NCBI RefSeq assembly: GCF_004365175.1
Contig: NZ_SOCE01000001.1
Coordinates: 5,613,098 to 5,677,097, forward strand
Origin: Kribbella voronezhensis
GTDB lineage: Bacteria > Actinomycetota > Actinomycetes > Propionibacteriales > Kribbellaceae
Reading direction: 5' to 3'
DNA length: 64,000 nt
Shown: piece after piece, positions 39,660 to 50,308 of the stretch
Layout: each line of letters begins with the position of its first letter
Numbering within the stretch: the first letter of the stretch is position 1
Notes under the pieces: generated by a model
Database searches by the model: none
Seen by the model: only the letters and a program-made list of their open reading frames with translations
What the model was told of the DNA's origin: nothing
Translations under genes and position numbers: made by a program

Positions 39660-40448
39660 TCAGCTGTCGGCGGGCAGGTCGAAGTGGGGTGGGCGGCGGA
39701 TACCCGCGATGGTCGGGATCGGGTCCTTGGTGAGGAAGTCGAGCACGATCCGGTTCACCAGGTCGGGCTTCTCCTGGGTGAGGAAGTGCGACGTCCCCGG
39801 TACGACGGCGAACTCGGCGCCCGGGATCGCGTCGTACATCTCCACCGCGTGCGCCAGCGTCACCAGGTCGTCGTCGGAGAACATCACCAGCGTGCGCGCG
39901 GTGATGACGCCGAGCTCGGACGCCTGCAGGTTCGGCTCCTTCGCGGCCATCTCACCGATCTTGGTCGCGACCACCTTGAAGTGCTCCTCGCCGTCCGGCG
40001 ACACCTCGCCGTACGCCGGGCCGAGGAACTGTGCGATCTGGTCGACGTCCCACTCCATCTCCGGACCGGCCTCGCCGGACTTGTTGAAGCCGCCGCTGAT
40101 CAGCACCAGCCGCTTCACGAGTTCGGGCCGCTGCATCGCGATCAGCATGGCGATGAACGCGCCGTCGCTGTGCCCGACCAGGTCGGCCGGCTCGCCCACG
40201 ACGGTCTCCAGGAACGCGATCGTGTCGTCCGCCATCACCTGGTAGCTGATCGGCCCCTCGACGTCCGGCGTATGCCCGTGGCCGCGGCGCTCCGGGGTGT
40301 AGACGTGGAAGTGCTCGGCCAGCGCGCCGATGTTCGCCGCGAAGAACCTGGCGTCCACCAGTCCACCGTGCATCAGCACCAGCGGCGTGCCCTCGCCGAC
40401 CTCGTCGTACCACGTCTTCACGGCACCCAGTTGGACGTACTCAGCCAT
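39660..40448 (-). CDS. Alpha/beta hydrolase
   Basis: A 262-residue alpha/beta-hydrolase-fold protein. The oxyanion segment LVLMHGGLVDARFF, the nucleophile elbow GHSDG (VGHSDGAFIAML), the acid in MFSDDDLVTLAH and the catalytic histidine in GTSHFLTQEKP are all present, so it should be active. No signal peptide; likely cytosolic. It is divergent from the HAD hydrolase at 40530. The family covers esterases, lactonases and dehalogenases; the substrate is not predictable. Confidence 0.85.
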   Translation of the reverse strand: MAEYVQLGAVKTWYDEVGEGTPLVLMHGGLVDARFFAANIGALAEHFHVYTPERRGHGHTPDVEGPISYQVMADDTIAFLETVVGEPADLVGHSDGAFIAMLIAMQRPELVKRLVLISGGFNKSGEAGPEMEWDVDQIAQFLGPAYGEVSPDGEEHFKVVATKIGEMAAKEPNLQASELGVITARTLVMFSDDDLVTLAHAVEMYDAIPGAEFAVVPGTSHFLTQEKPDLVNRIVLDFLTKDPIPTIAGIRRPPHFDLPADS

Positions 40449-40529
40449 GATTTGAACCCCCTCGTTCGTTGGTAACGCGCAAGCTACCGCAGGTCGGGTG
40501 CGGTTGGCCTACCGAGAGGTGGGTACCTC

Positions 40530-41201
40530 GTGGGCGTGACCAACTCTGCGATCGCAGTCCTCGATATCGACGGGACGCTCATCGACTCCAACTACCAGCA
40601 TGCGCTGGCGTGGTACCGCGCGCTGCGCTCGGTGGGCGAGATCTTTCCTGTCTGGCGGCTGCATCGGCTGATCGGCATGGGTGGAGACCAGGTCGTCGCT
40701 GCCATCGGGGGCGACGACCTCGAGCGCCGGGTGGGCGATCAGGCCCGCGAACAGCAGGGCAAGGAGGTCGACGCGCTACTCGATGAGATGGCGCCATTGC
40801 CCGGAGCGCGCGACCTGCTGCTGGCAATCAAGGAACGCGGTCACCGTTTGGTGCTGGCCAGTTCCGCTCAGGAGCGCCACGTCGACGTCTTCCTGGACAA
40901 ACTGGACGCCCGTGACATCGTCGATGCCTGGACCAGCAGCGCCGACGTCGAAGCCTCGAAACCCGCGCCGGACCTGCTCCACGTCGCCCTGCAGAAGGTC
41001 GACGCCCCGCCGGACGCGTCCAGCGTGATGATCGGCGACTCGGTCTGGGACGTCAAGGCAGCAAAGAAGGCCGGCCTCCCCACCATCGTCGTCCGCTCCG
41101 GCGGCTTCGGCGACGACGAACTCCGAGCAGCAGGCGCCATCGCCATCTACGACACCCCGGCCGACCTCACCGAGGCTCTGGCCGAGACTCCTCTCGCTTA
41201 A
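40530..41201 (+). CDS. HAD-superfamily phosphatase (phosphoglycolate phosphatase-like)
   Basis: A 223-residue HAD hydrolase. Motif I is VLDIDGTLIDS (nucleophile Asp), motif II LVLASSAQ, motif III lysine in EASKPAPDL, and motif IV MIGDSVWDVKAAKKAGL. The four-helix cap lies between motifs I and II, as in phosphoglycolate phosphatase or beta-phosphoglucomutase-like enzymes. A GTG at 40530 or the one two codons later is the start. It ends just before the second 105-bp repeat. The physiological substrate is unknown. Confidence 0.88.
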   Translation: MGVTNSAIAVLDIDGTLIDSNYQHALAWYRALRSVGEIFPVWRLHRLIGMGGDQVVAAIGGDDLERRVGDQAREQQGKEVDALLDEMAPLPGARDLLLAIKERGHRLVLASSAQERHVDVFLDKLDARDIVDAWTSSADVEASKPAPDLLHVALQKVDAPPDASSVMIGDSVWDVKAAKKAGLPTIVVRSGGFGDDELRAAGAIAIYDTPADLTEALAETPLA

Positions 41202-41215
41202 CTGCCCCGGCCGAA

Positions 41216-41320
41216 CCGCCAGCACATCAGTACGGCGTGGGCCGGCCGAAAGTTGACTGCTGGTGAGCGTGGCACGGCGAAGAGGTCCGCCAGGCAATCG
41301 CCGTACTGATGGCCTGGCGG
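41216..41320. repeat. 105-bp inverted-repeat-bounded element, copy 2
   Basis: Same length and ends as the element at 4637-4741. Terminal arms at 41216-41237 and 41299-41320 pair at 20 of 22 positions. The left arm is identical in the two copies. The 61-base centres agree at roughly 60% of positions, best around AGTTG and TGAGCGTG. It lies between the convergent HAD and GH1 genes, in a region with no other feature except a terminator to its right. Confidence 0.8.
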
Positions 41321-41360
41321 TCCGGGGGTGCGGTCGGAGCGGCCGACGCTGGAGGGCGTC

Positions 41361-41388
41361 GGGTGCCCATCGCCAGGAATGGGCACCC
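41361..41388 (-). terminator. Terminator of the GH1/ABC operon
   Basis: GGGTGCCCAT (41361-41370) and ATGGGCACCC (41379-41388), a perfect 10-base stem with an 8-base loop, directly after the stop of the beta-glucosidase gene at 41396. Confidence 0.75.
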
Positions 41389-41395
41389 CTGCGAG

Positions 41396-42820
41396 TTAAC
41401 GGTTGCGGTGTCGGTGGGCTACTTCGCGAAGGTAGAGGGCGCTCTGCTTGGGGGTTCGGGTTTGGGTCTCGTAGTCGACGCGGACGATGCCGAAGCGCTT
41501 GTCGTAGCCGTAGGCCCATTCGAAGTTGTCCAACAGCGACCAGGCCAGGTAGCCGCGGATGTCGGCGCCTTGCTGGATCGCTGAGGCCACCGCGGCGAGG
41601 TGCGACGCGAAGTACGCCGTACGGCCTTCGTCGGAGACGTACCCGTTCTCGTCCGGGACGTCGGCGAAGGCGGAGCCGTTCTCGGTGATGACCATCGGGA
41701 GGCCGGGGTAGTCGCGGCTGATCCGGACGAGCAGGTCGGTGAAACCTTCCGGCACGATCTCCCAGTCCATCGCGGTCCGCGGCCGATCAAGCGGCAAGGT
41801 GCGGCTGATCGGCAGGCCGTCGTCGCCGACGGTCCGCCCGTCCTCGTCGAAGCCGGTGAACTTCTGGCTGAAGTAGTAGTTGATCCCCAGTACGTCGATC
41901 GGCGCCGAGATCGTCGCGAGGTCGCCGTCCTTGACCGGCAGTTCGATCCCCTCAGCGGCAAGATCGGCGATCACGTCGGCCGGGTAGTGCCCGTTCACGA
42001 GCGGGTCCAGGTAGATCCGCGCACCCATCCCGTCCGCCCGCCGAGCGGCCTCCAGGTCGGGTTCGGCGTCGCTGGCCGGGTACGCCGTGGCCGCGTTCAG
42101 CGTGATCCCGATGTCGATCGGCCGGGTCGCGGCCTCGCGCATCCGCTCGGTGGCCAGACCGTGCCCGAGCAGCAGGTGATGGATGGCCGCGATCGCCGCC
42201 GGGTACTCCTTGCGTCCCGGAGCGTGCACGCCGTACGCGTAACCGAGCATCGCCGAGCACCACGGCTCGTTCAGCGTCGTCCAGGTGTCGACCCGATCGC
42301 TCAGCGCGTCGAACACCAGCATCGAGTAGTCAGCGAACCGGTACGCCGTGTCGCGCGCCGGCCAGCCGCCTGCGTCCTCGAGCTCCTGCGGCAGGTCCCA
42401 GTGGTAGAGCGTCACCCAAGGGTCGATGCCCTGGGCAAGCAGTTCGTCGACGAGCCGGTCGTAGAACCCGATCCCGGCCGGGTTCACCGGACCGGTGCCG
42501 TGTGGCTGCACCCGCGACCAGGACACCGAGAACCGGTACGTGTCGAGGCCGAGGTCCTTGATCAAGGCAACGTCTTCAGGCATCCGCGTGTAGTGCTCGC
42601 ACGCGATGTCACCGGTGTCGCCGTTGTCGATCGCGCCGGGCACCCGGCAGTAGGTGTCCCAGATCGACGGCGTCCGGCCGTCCACGTCGATCGCACCTTC
42701 GATCTGGTACGCCGAGGTCGCGACACCCCAGCGGAAGTCCGTCGGGAGACTGGCGATCAGCTCCTGCTCGGCCGCCGGTGCGGTGAACACCGAGCTGGTG
42801 GGAAGAGCGGTTGGGTTCAT
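41396..42820 (-). CDS. GH1 beta-glucosidase (cytoplasmic)
   Basis: A 474-residue family 1 glycosidase. The signature DFRWGVATSAYQIEGA opens the barrel; acid/base Glu185 is in TTLNEPWC and nucleophile Glu380 in VITENGSAF. WSLLDNFEWAYGY is the aglycone/glucose-binding segment. No signal peptide, so it acts inside on imported beta-glucosides such as cellobiose or laminaribiose. It follows the ABC importer genes on the same strand, separated by 75 bases containing a hairpin, and is probably the last gene of that operon. A second GH1 enzyme is at 51943. Confidence 0.93.
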   Translation of the reverse strand: MNPTALPTSSVFTAPAAEQELIASLPTDFRWGVATSAYQIEGAIDVDGRTPSIWDTYCRVPGAIDNGDTGDIACEHYTRMPEDVALIKDLGLDTYRFSVSWSRVQPHGTGPVNPAGIGFYDRLVDELLAQGIDPWVTLYHWDLPQELEDAGGWPARDTAYRFADYSMLVFDALSDRVDTWTTLNEPWCSAMLGYAYGVHAPGRKEYPAAIAAIHHLLLGHGLATERMREAATRPIDIGITLNAATAYPASDAEPDLEAARRADGMGARIYLDPLVNGHYPADVIADLAAEGIELPVKDGDLATISAPIDVLGINYYFSQKFTGFDEDGRTVGDDGLPISRTLPLDRPRTAMDWEIVPEGFTDLLVRISRDYPGLPMVITENGSAFADVPDENGYVSDEGRTAYFASHLAAVASAIQQGADIRGYLAWSLLDNFEWAYGYDKRFGIVRVDYETQTRTPKQSALYLREVAHRHRNR

Positions 42821-42828
42821 AGTCGTGC

Positions 42829-42860
42829 GTACGGCGCCCGCCGGTGGGCGAACGCCGTAC
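42829..42860. other. Hairpin between the ABC ATPase gene and the GH1 gene
   Basis: GTACGGCG (42829-42836) and CGCCGTAC (42853-42860) pair perfectly, with an inner GCCC/GGGC stem. It sits in the only sizeable gap of the operon and may attenuate read-through or stabilise the upstream transcript. Confidence 0.5.
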
Positions 42861-42895
42861 TGGCTCCCTTCGGGGAAGGTCGTTGTGAGGTGGGG

Positions 42896-43908
<1,013 letters not shown>

Positions 43909-43909
<1 letters not shown>

Positions 43910-44955
43910 CACGCGGCACCCTTCGCTTTGTCGGCGGTCTTGCGCAGGACCGGGGTGACCGGTTCCTTCGCGCTGCTGGTGGACAGGACCGGCGTGAACC
44001 CGACCCGCATCCGGACCGTGTGGCCGTCGGTGGTCTTCACCTTGGTGTGACCGGCGCTGCGCAACCGCGGGCTGACGAACTCGTCGATCCCGAAGTTGAT
44101 CAACGACAACGCGGTGCCCAGTACGGCGATCGCCAGGCCGGCCGGGACGAACCACCACCAGGCGCCCTGGGCGAGAGCCTGCTGACTCTGGGCCCAGAAC
44201 AAGATCGTGCCCCAGTTCCATTCGGAGATGGTCGAGATGCCGATGAAGGCCAGGGTGATCTCGGACATGACGGCGAAGATCACGGTGCCGACGAAACCGG
44301 AGGCGATGATCGCGGTCAGGTTCGGGAGGATCTCGACGGTGATGATCCGCCAGGTGCTCTCGCCGGTCGCACGGGCTGCCTCGACGTAGTCGCGCCTGCG
44401 CAACGAGAGGGTCTGCGCCCGGAGTACGCGGGCTCCCCAGGCCCAGGACGTCAACCCGATGACCAGGGCAACCATCAGGTCGCCGGCGCTCGGGATGGTG
44501 GAGGCCACGATGATGATCAGCGGCAGCGCCGGGATCACCAGGAAGACGTTCGACAACGCGGACAGGCCCTCGTCCGCGGCACCACCGAGGAAGCCCGAGC
44601 TGACGCCGATCAGGACCGACAGCGCGGTGGCGATGATGCCGGCCAGCAGCCCGACGAACATCACCCCGCGGGTGCCGACCAGGACCTGGCTGAAGATGTC
44701 CTGGCCGAGGTGCGTCGTACCGAACCAGTGTTTGCCCGACGGCGCCTGGATCAGGTCGCTGCTGCGGGCCGACGGGTCGAACGGGGCGATCCAGGGGCCG
44801 ATGATCGCGATCAGGCAGAAGAAGGCGAGGACGACGAGACCCGTGGCGGCCTTGGGGTTCGCGACGAAGCGCAACCGCTGGCGCTTGGCCGGGGCGGCTG
44901 CCTCGACCGGGCCCTCGGGGGTGACCGCGGTGACGGTGCTGGCTGGTGCGGACAT
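43909..44955 (-). CDS. ABC importer permease (DppC/OppC-like)
   Basis: A 348-residue membrane protein with a cytoplasmic N-terminal tail, a first span VVLAFFCLIAIIGPWIAP, the periplasmic-type motif HWFGTTHLGQDIFSQVLVG characteristic of DppC, and four to five further spans. The EAA loop reads YVEAARATGESTWRIITVEI ending in LPN. A charged C-terminal tail of about 50 residues is longer than usual. It is separated by three bases from the DppB-type gene. Confidence 0.92.
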
Positions 44956-44958
44956 AGG

Positions 44959-45939
44959 TCAGCCCTCCTTGCGGGTGCGGGGATCGAGCAGCAGGTAGGC
45001 GACGTCCGCCACCAGGTTGGCGATCAGCACCGACATCGTGATGACCAGGAACACGCCCTGCATCAACGGATAGTCCTTGGCGCCGACGGCCTGGAAGAGG
45101 TTGTAGCCGATGCCGGGGTAGGAGAAGACGATCTCCACCAGCAGCGTGCCGCCGACGATGAAGCCCAGCGAGAGCGCGAAGCCGGAGACGTTCGGCAGCA
45201 GCGCGTTGCGGGCGGCGTAGCTGACCATCACCCGTCGCTCGGGCAGGCCCTTGGCGTGCGCGACGGTGATGTAGTCCTCCGACGCGACCGTGACCATCAT
45301 GTTCCGCATGCTGAGGATCCAGCCGCTGACCGACGAGATCAGGATGGTGATCGCCGGCAACAGGCTGTGCTGGATCGCGCTGCCGATGAACTCGCCGTTC
45401 CAGGACGGCACCAGCCCGGGCTCGTAGCCGCCGGACGAGGGGAAGAAGCTGTCCGTGCCGGCCAGGAACGTGATCGCCAGCAGACCGAGCCAGAAGTACG
45501 GGATGGACGACAGGAACGTTGTCACTGGCAACAATCCGTCGAGCCAGGAGCCGCGTCGCCAGCCGGCCAGTACGCCGAGCGCCGTACCGATCATGAAGCT
45601 GGCGAAGGTGGTGATGCCGACCAGGGCGATGGTCCACGGCAGGCTCTGCTTGAGGATGTCGGAGACGGGGGTGGGGAAGAAGGTGAACGACAGTCCGAGG
45701 TTCCCGTGGAAGATCTGGCCCCAGTAGTCGACGTACTGGCTCCACATGCTCGCGTTCTTGTCCAGGCCGAACAGCACGTACAGCGACTGGATCGCCTCGG
45801 TGCTCATCTGGCCCTGGAACTTGTTGATCAGCGAGGTGACCGGGTCACCGGGGATCAGGCGCGGGATGAAGAAGTTGATGGTGATCGCGGCCCAGGCCGT
45901 GAACAGGTAGAACGCGATCCGCTGCAGCAGGAACTTCAC
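44959..45939 (-). CDS. ABC importer permease (DppB/OppB-like)
   Basis: A 326-residue membrane protein starting VKFLLQRIAFYLFTAWAAIT, with the DppB hallmark FFIPRLIPGDPV at the end of span 1. The EAA loop contains YITVAHAKGLPERRVMVSYA. Six spans are evident. The GTG at 45939 is chosen because AAGGAG precedes it and the frame overlaps the upstream ATPase stop by 4 bases. It pairs with the DppC-like subunit. Confidence 0.92.
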   Translation of the reverse strand: MKFLLQRIAFYLFTAWAAITINFFIPRLIPGDPVTSLINKFQGQMSTEAIQSLYVLFGLDKNASMWSQYVDYWGQIFHGNLGLSFTFFPTPVSDILKQSLPWTIALVGITTFASFMIGTALGVLAGWRRGSWLDGLLPVTTFLSSIPYFWLGLLAITFLAGTDSFFPSSGGYEPGLVPSWNGEFIGSAIQHSLLPAITILISSVSGWILSMRNMMVTVASEDYITVAHAKGLPERRVMVSYAARNALLPNVSGFALSLGFIVGGTLLVEIVFSYPGIGYNLFQAVGAKDYPLMQGVFLVITMSVLIANLVADVAYLLLDPRTRKEG

Positions 45940-47003
45940 TTCGCGGCTCCTTCCTCGTAGAGCCAGCACGCGGCCCAGTGCTCGCCTTCACCGGAGATGA
46001 CCGGCAGTTCGAACCGGGGCGGCAGTTCGGTCGAGCACTTCGGCATCGCGTGGATGCAGCGCGGGTGGAACCGGCAACCGGTCGGCGGCGCGATCAGGCT
46101 CGGCGGCTCACCGCCCGCCTCGTCTTCCGGCGCGTCCTTCGGATCGCCGACGCGGTCGAGGCGGTCCGGGTCGGGCGCGCTCTCGATCAGCAGCCGGGTG
46201 TACGGGTGCGCGGGTTGCTGGGTGACCGTTTCGGAATCGCCGCCCTCGACCAGGCGACCGGCGTACATCACCATCGTCTCGTCCGCGAAGTAGCGCGCCG
46301 ATGCGATGTCGTGGGTGATGTAGAGAATGGCTAAGTTCAAGCGTTCTTTCAAGTCTCGCAACAAGTTCAGTACGCCGAGGCGGATCGACACGTCGAGCAT
46401 CGACACCGGCTCGTCGGCCAGCAGGACCTCGGGGTCGGCGCCGAGTGCGCGCGCGATCGAGACCCGCTGGCGCTGACCACCGGACAGTTCGTGCGGGAAC
46501 TTGTCCAGGTAGCGCTCGGGCGGGGTGAGCTGGACCCTGAGCAGCAGTTGCCTGAGGTTGTCCTCGAGCTCGGCGGAGGTCTTGCCGTCCCGGCCGTGGA
46601 TCTTCAGCGCGCGGGTCAGGTGATAGCGCACGGTGTGGACCGGGTTCAGCGAGGCGAACGGGTCCTGGAAGATCATCTGCACCTGGCGGCAGTACGCGCG
46701 GAACTTGCGGCCGCCGTGCACGGTGATCGTCTCGCCGTGCAGCCGGATGTCGCCCGACGTGCGCGGATACAGCTGGGCCAGCAGACGGGCCACCGTGGAC
46801 TTGCCCGAGCCGGATTCGCCGACGAGGGCGGTGACCCGGCCCCGGCGAAGCGTCAGCCTCAGGTCGTCCACCGCGTGCACCGCTTTGCGCTCCCGGGTGA
46901 AGAGACTGCGCAGCCCCCGGCGTACGGGGAAGTGTTTGGTGAGGCCCTCGGCCTCGAGGACCACCTCGTGGGTGGTCGCCGGTTCTGTGTCGGTCGCCGT
47001 CAT
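45936..47003 (-). CDS. Oligopeptide/oligosaccharide-type ABC importer ATPase (DppF/OppF-like)
   Basis: A 355-residue ATPase with Walker A GESGSGKST, Q-loop MIFQDPFASLNP, signature LSGGQRQR, Walker B VLLADEPVSMLD and H-loop THD. The C-terminal region has CRFHPRCIHAMPKC, the cysteine-rich extension of this subclass. It opens the membrane-complex part of the operon; a GC-rich hairpin lies between it and the binding-protein gene upstream. Together with the genes at 42896-45939 it forms a complete importer. Confidence 0.92.
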   Translation of the reverse strand: MTATDTEPATTHEVVLEAEGLTKHFPVRRGLRSLFTRERKAVHAVDDLRLTLRRGRVTALVGESGSGKSTVARLLAQLYPRTSGDIRLHGETITVHGGRKFRAYCRQVQMIFQDPFASLNPVHTVRYHLTRALKIHGRDGKTSAELEDNLRQLLLRVQLTPPERYLDKFPHELSGGQRQRVSIARALGADPEVLLADEPVSMLDVSIRLGVLNLLRDLKERLNLAILYITHDIASARYFADETMVMYAGRLVEGGDSETVTQQPAHPYTRLLIESAPDPDRLDRVGDPKDAPEDEAGGEPPSLIAPPTGCRFHPRCIHAMPKCSTELPPRFELPVISGEGEHWAACWLYEEGAAK

Positions 47004-47036
47004 GACTTTGTCGAACTCCTAGCTTGATCGCGGCAC

Positions 47037-47074
47037 CGCGGCCGGGACCCCCAGGTGGTGGGATCCCGGCCGCG
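47037..47074 (-). terminator. Intra-operon hairpin after the binding-protein gene
   Basis: CGCGGCCGGGA (47037-47047)/TCCCGGCCGCG (47064-47074), a perfect 11-base stem with a 16-base loop in the 80-base gap between the binding-protein gene and the first ATPase gene. Partial termination here would give excess binding protein, a known pattern in ABC operons. Confidence 0.7.
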
Positions 47075-47083
47075 ACGTCTTCC

Positions 47084-48763
47084 TTAGGCGCCTGCGGGCT
47101 TCAGGTTCAGGACGATCTGGAGTGCGTTCTGCTGCGTCGGCTGGGCCGGCGCGTACTGGTTCGACTCGTCCGGCCAGCCGACCCAGTGCTTGGTGCTGTA
47201 CAGACCACCGACGTTGGACGCCGAGGTCGGGATCACCGGCATCTGCTCGACCATGATCTTCTGCAGCGTGTTCAGCGCCGCCGTACGGGCCGACTCGTCC
47301 TTGGCGTTGGCGTACTCGTCCAGCGCCTTGGTGGCCTCCGGCGAGTTGAACCGGCCGTAGTTGCCGCTCACGCCGCCCTTGCCGACGGGCTTGAGGATCT
47401 TGCCGTCCATGATGTTCTGGTAGATGTCGAACGGCGTCGCGCCGCCGTTGGTCCAGTGCATCGCGGCGTCGAAGTTGCCCTCGTCGATCGCCTTGAACCA
47501 GGAGTCCTGGTTCGCCTTGTCGACCGTCGCCTTGATCCCGATCTGGGACAGGTTGTCCTTGATGATCTCGAGGTCGGTGATGTAGTCCGACCAGCCGGCC
47601 GGGTCGGTCAGCTTCATCGTGACCGGCTTGCCGGTCGGGTCCTTCAGGGTGTCGCCCTCGAGCTTGAAGCCGGCCGAAGCGAGTTCGGCCTTGGCGCCGT
47701 CGACGTCGACCGCGTGCTTCTTGTCCTTGAAATCCGGTGCGATGAACGACTCACCGGCCGGGGTCGGGATGCCCGTGACGGATTCGATCTTCGGGTAGAA
47801 GTAACCGGCCTCACCCTGGTTGAAGATGTCGTCGCGGTTGATGACCTTGTCCATCGCGCGGCGCAGGGCCGGGTTGTCGAAGGGCTTGCGAGTGGTGTTG
47901 ATCCACAGACCGTGGATGCCCAGGTTCGCCGGGAACCAGAGCTTGTGGTGATCCGGGTCCTTGTCGACGTACACGGCCTTGTAGTTCGGGACGAAGACGA
48001 AGCTCCACTCCGACGAACCGTTCGACAGCGCCGTGGTCTGCGCGTTGTTGTCGTTGTACGACGTGTAGCGCAGCTCCTTGATCTTCGGCAGGTCCTGCCA
48101 GTACGAGTCGCGGACCTCCAGCGTCGTGGTCTGCGGCGTGAACGACTTCAGCTTGTACGGGCCGGTGCCGATCGGGTTCTTGACGACGTCCTTGGTCGGG
48201 TCCGCGAAGGTGGACCACTGCTTCTTCGGGACGACGAAGACGGTCAGAACCTTGTTCTGGTTGGTGAACTGCGACTTGGTGAAGGTCAGGTCGACCTTGT
48301 TGCCGGAGGCCGTGATGGTCCCGTAGGGGATCGCGTCGGTGTTCAGGCCCTCGTTGTCCTTGCGGAGCTGGAACGAGTACGCCACGTCGTCGGCCGTCAT
48401 CGGTGAGCCGTCGGAGAACTTGACGCCGTCGCGGATGGTGAGTGAGAGCTTGGTGAAGTTGTCCGACCAGGTCCACTCGGTGGCCAGCCAGGGCTTACCC
48501 TTCTCGGCCGGCTTGATCCCGTTGATCATCACCAGCGGCTCGTAGATCATCCAGCGGTAGCCCAGCGAGGCTCCCGACGAGGATCCGAGGAACGGGTTGT
48601 GGTTCTCCGTCTGCGGGCCGTTCGGCATGCCCACGTTCAGGGCTGTGACGGCACTGCCGGAGCCGGCGGTGTCCTTCTTCGCATCCCCGTTACTGCAGGC
48701 AGCCAGTGTGACTGCCGCGAGCACGCCCGTGAGGGCTAGCGCGACTGAGCGTCGAGCTCGCAT
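47084..48763 (-). CDS. Family 5 extracellular solute-binding lipoprotein (DppA/OppA/CbtA type)
   Basis: A 559-residue binding lipoprotein with a signal sequence and lipobox ending LAAC at about residue 22. Family 5 motifs follow: LATEWTWSDNFTKLSLTIRD, GVKFSDGSPMTADDVAYSF, and PIGTGPYKLKSF. Family 5 proteins bind peptides, but cellobiose and other beta-glucosides are bound by members in Thermotoga and Pyrococcus. With beta-glucosidase as the last gene and a CebR-like LacI regulator upstream, a gluco-oligosaccharide ligand is the better inference here. It is the first gene of the operon, under the operator at 48853. Confidence 0.9.
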   Translation of the reverse strand: MRARRSVALALTGVLAAVTLAACSNGDAKKDTAGSGSAVTALNVGMPNGPQTENHNPFLGSSSGASLGYRWMIYEPLVMINGIKPAEKGKPWLATEWTWSDNFTKLSLTIRDGVKFSDGSPMTADDVAYSFQLRKDNEGLNTDAIPYGTITASGNKVDLTFTKSQFTNQNKVLTVFVVPKKQWSTFADPTKDVVKNPIGTGPYKLKSFTPQTTTLEVRDSYWQDLPKIKELRYTSYNDNNAQTTALSNGSSEWSFVFVPNYKAVYVDKDPDHHKLWFPANLGIHGLWINTTRKPFDNPALRRAMDKVINRDDIFNQGEAGYFYPKIESVTGIPTPAGESFIAPDFKDKKHAVDVDGAKAELASAGFKLEGDTLKDPTGKPVTMKLTDPAGWSDYITDLEIIKDNLSQIGIKATVDKANQDSWFKAIDEGNFDAAMHWTNGGATPFDIYQNIMDGKILKPVGKGGVSGNYGRFNSPEATKALDEYANAKDESARTAALNTLQKIMVEQMPVIPTSASNVGGLYSTKHWVGWPDESNQYAPAQPTQQNALQIVLNLKPAGA

Positions 48764-48852
48764 CGTTCCTCCTGTGGTTCGTCCAACTGTTGATTGGCGG
48801 TTGACGGTCGGATGACTGTCGGGTGGAGCCTGGGGGCCATCGCATCGTGCCG

Positions 48853-48866
48853 TGAAAGCGCTCTCA
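48853..48866. promoter_or_regulatory. LacI/CebR-type operator in front of the importer operon
   Basis: TGAAAGCGCTCTCA is palindromic apart from one pair and has the central CG of LacI-family sites. It resembles the published CebR box TGGGAGCGCTCCCA. It lies about 90 bases upstream of the binding-protein start and 94 bases from the LacI gene stop. A similar site is at 54922-54935. Confidence 0.65.
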
Positions 48867-48912
48867 TGGGAATATCGGCGGCGCTAACAGATCGGTATCG
48901 GTGTGTTCTTCA

Positions 48913-48948
48913 CCGGCGGCGGGGCGGGGGCAGCCGCCCCGCCGCCGG
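48913..48948 (-). terminator. Terminator of the LacI gene
   Basis: CCGGCGGCGGGGCGG (48913-48927) and CCGCCCCGCCGCCGG (48934-48948), a perfect 15-base stem with loop GGGCAG, immediately after the LacI gene stop at 48960. Confidence 0.85.
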
Positions 48949-48959
48949 AGCTGTGCGGA

Positions 48960-49982
<1,023 letters not shown>

Positions 49983-50010
49983 CTCCCCTCGGGGGCGGTT
50001 GGGGGTGTGT

Positions 50011-50059
50011 TTCCGAATCGTGTCGCTGGGATTCGGAACCGGTTTCGGAAGCGGTTCCG
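50011..50059. promoter_or_regulatory. Nested inverted repeats upstream of the LacI gene
   Basis: TTCCGAATC (50011-50019) and GATTCGGAA (50030-50038) form a perfect 9-base inverted repeat. Overlapping it are two LacI-like dyads, GGAACCGGTTTC (50035-50046) and CGGAAGCGGTTCCG (50046-50059). All lie 30-80 bases upstream of the LacI start, where autoregulation would act. Confidence 0.5.
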
Positions 50060-50308
50060 TAGAGTGAAGCCGAGTGAGTCAGCTCACGTCAATCACGACG
50101 CGATAACGAATCAAGGCTAAGTTCACGATTTGTAAGAAGTGCGCCGTGCGGGTCGGCACTCGTACTTCCCGGGCGGTCCTGCGGCATGATGGACTGGAGC
50201 GCGCGGGGATCGAACCGACGATCTGCCGCGCTGTGCCGGCAGGTCTTCCCGTCGGCGGTTGCATCGGGAGAGCTGACCGAGAGCTGACAAGGGGCGGGTC
50301 GACAAACC
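50060..50308. other. Gene-free region between the divergent LacI and ROK genes
   Basis: No gene or RNA I can support. It must hold the ROK promoter. A GATCGAACC word near 50208 looks like a tRNA T-arm on the minus strand but no tRNA can be folded around it. Confidence 0.4.

Noticed and set aside
41870..41890. Close resemblance of the two GH1 genes as a recent tandem duplication
   Set aside because: Blocks around the active site agree, but large stretches differ and the genes are 9 kb apart in opposite orientation, so they are old paralogues.
44020..45960. 646-codon plus-strand frame across the DppB/DppC permease genes
   Set aside because: Asp/Gln/Arg-rich shadow frame; the minus strand carries two clear permeases with EAA loops.
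50190..50240. tRNA-like sequence (GGTTCGATCC on the minus strand followed by an acceptor-like CCA)
   Set aside because: The T-stem pairs poorly and no anticodon or acceptor stem can be formed from the surrounding bases; judged a chance match or an unrecognisable remnant.
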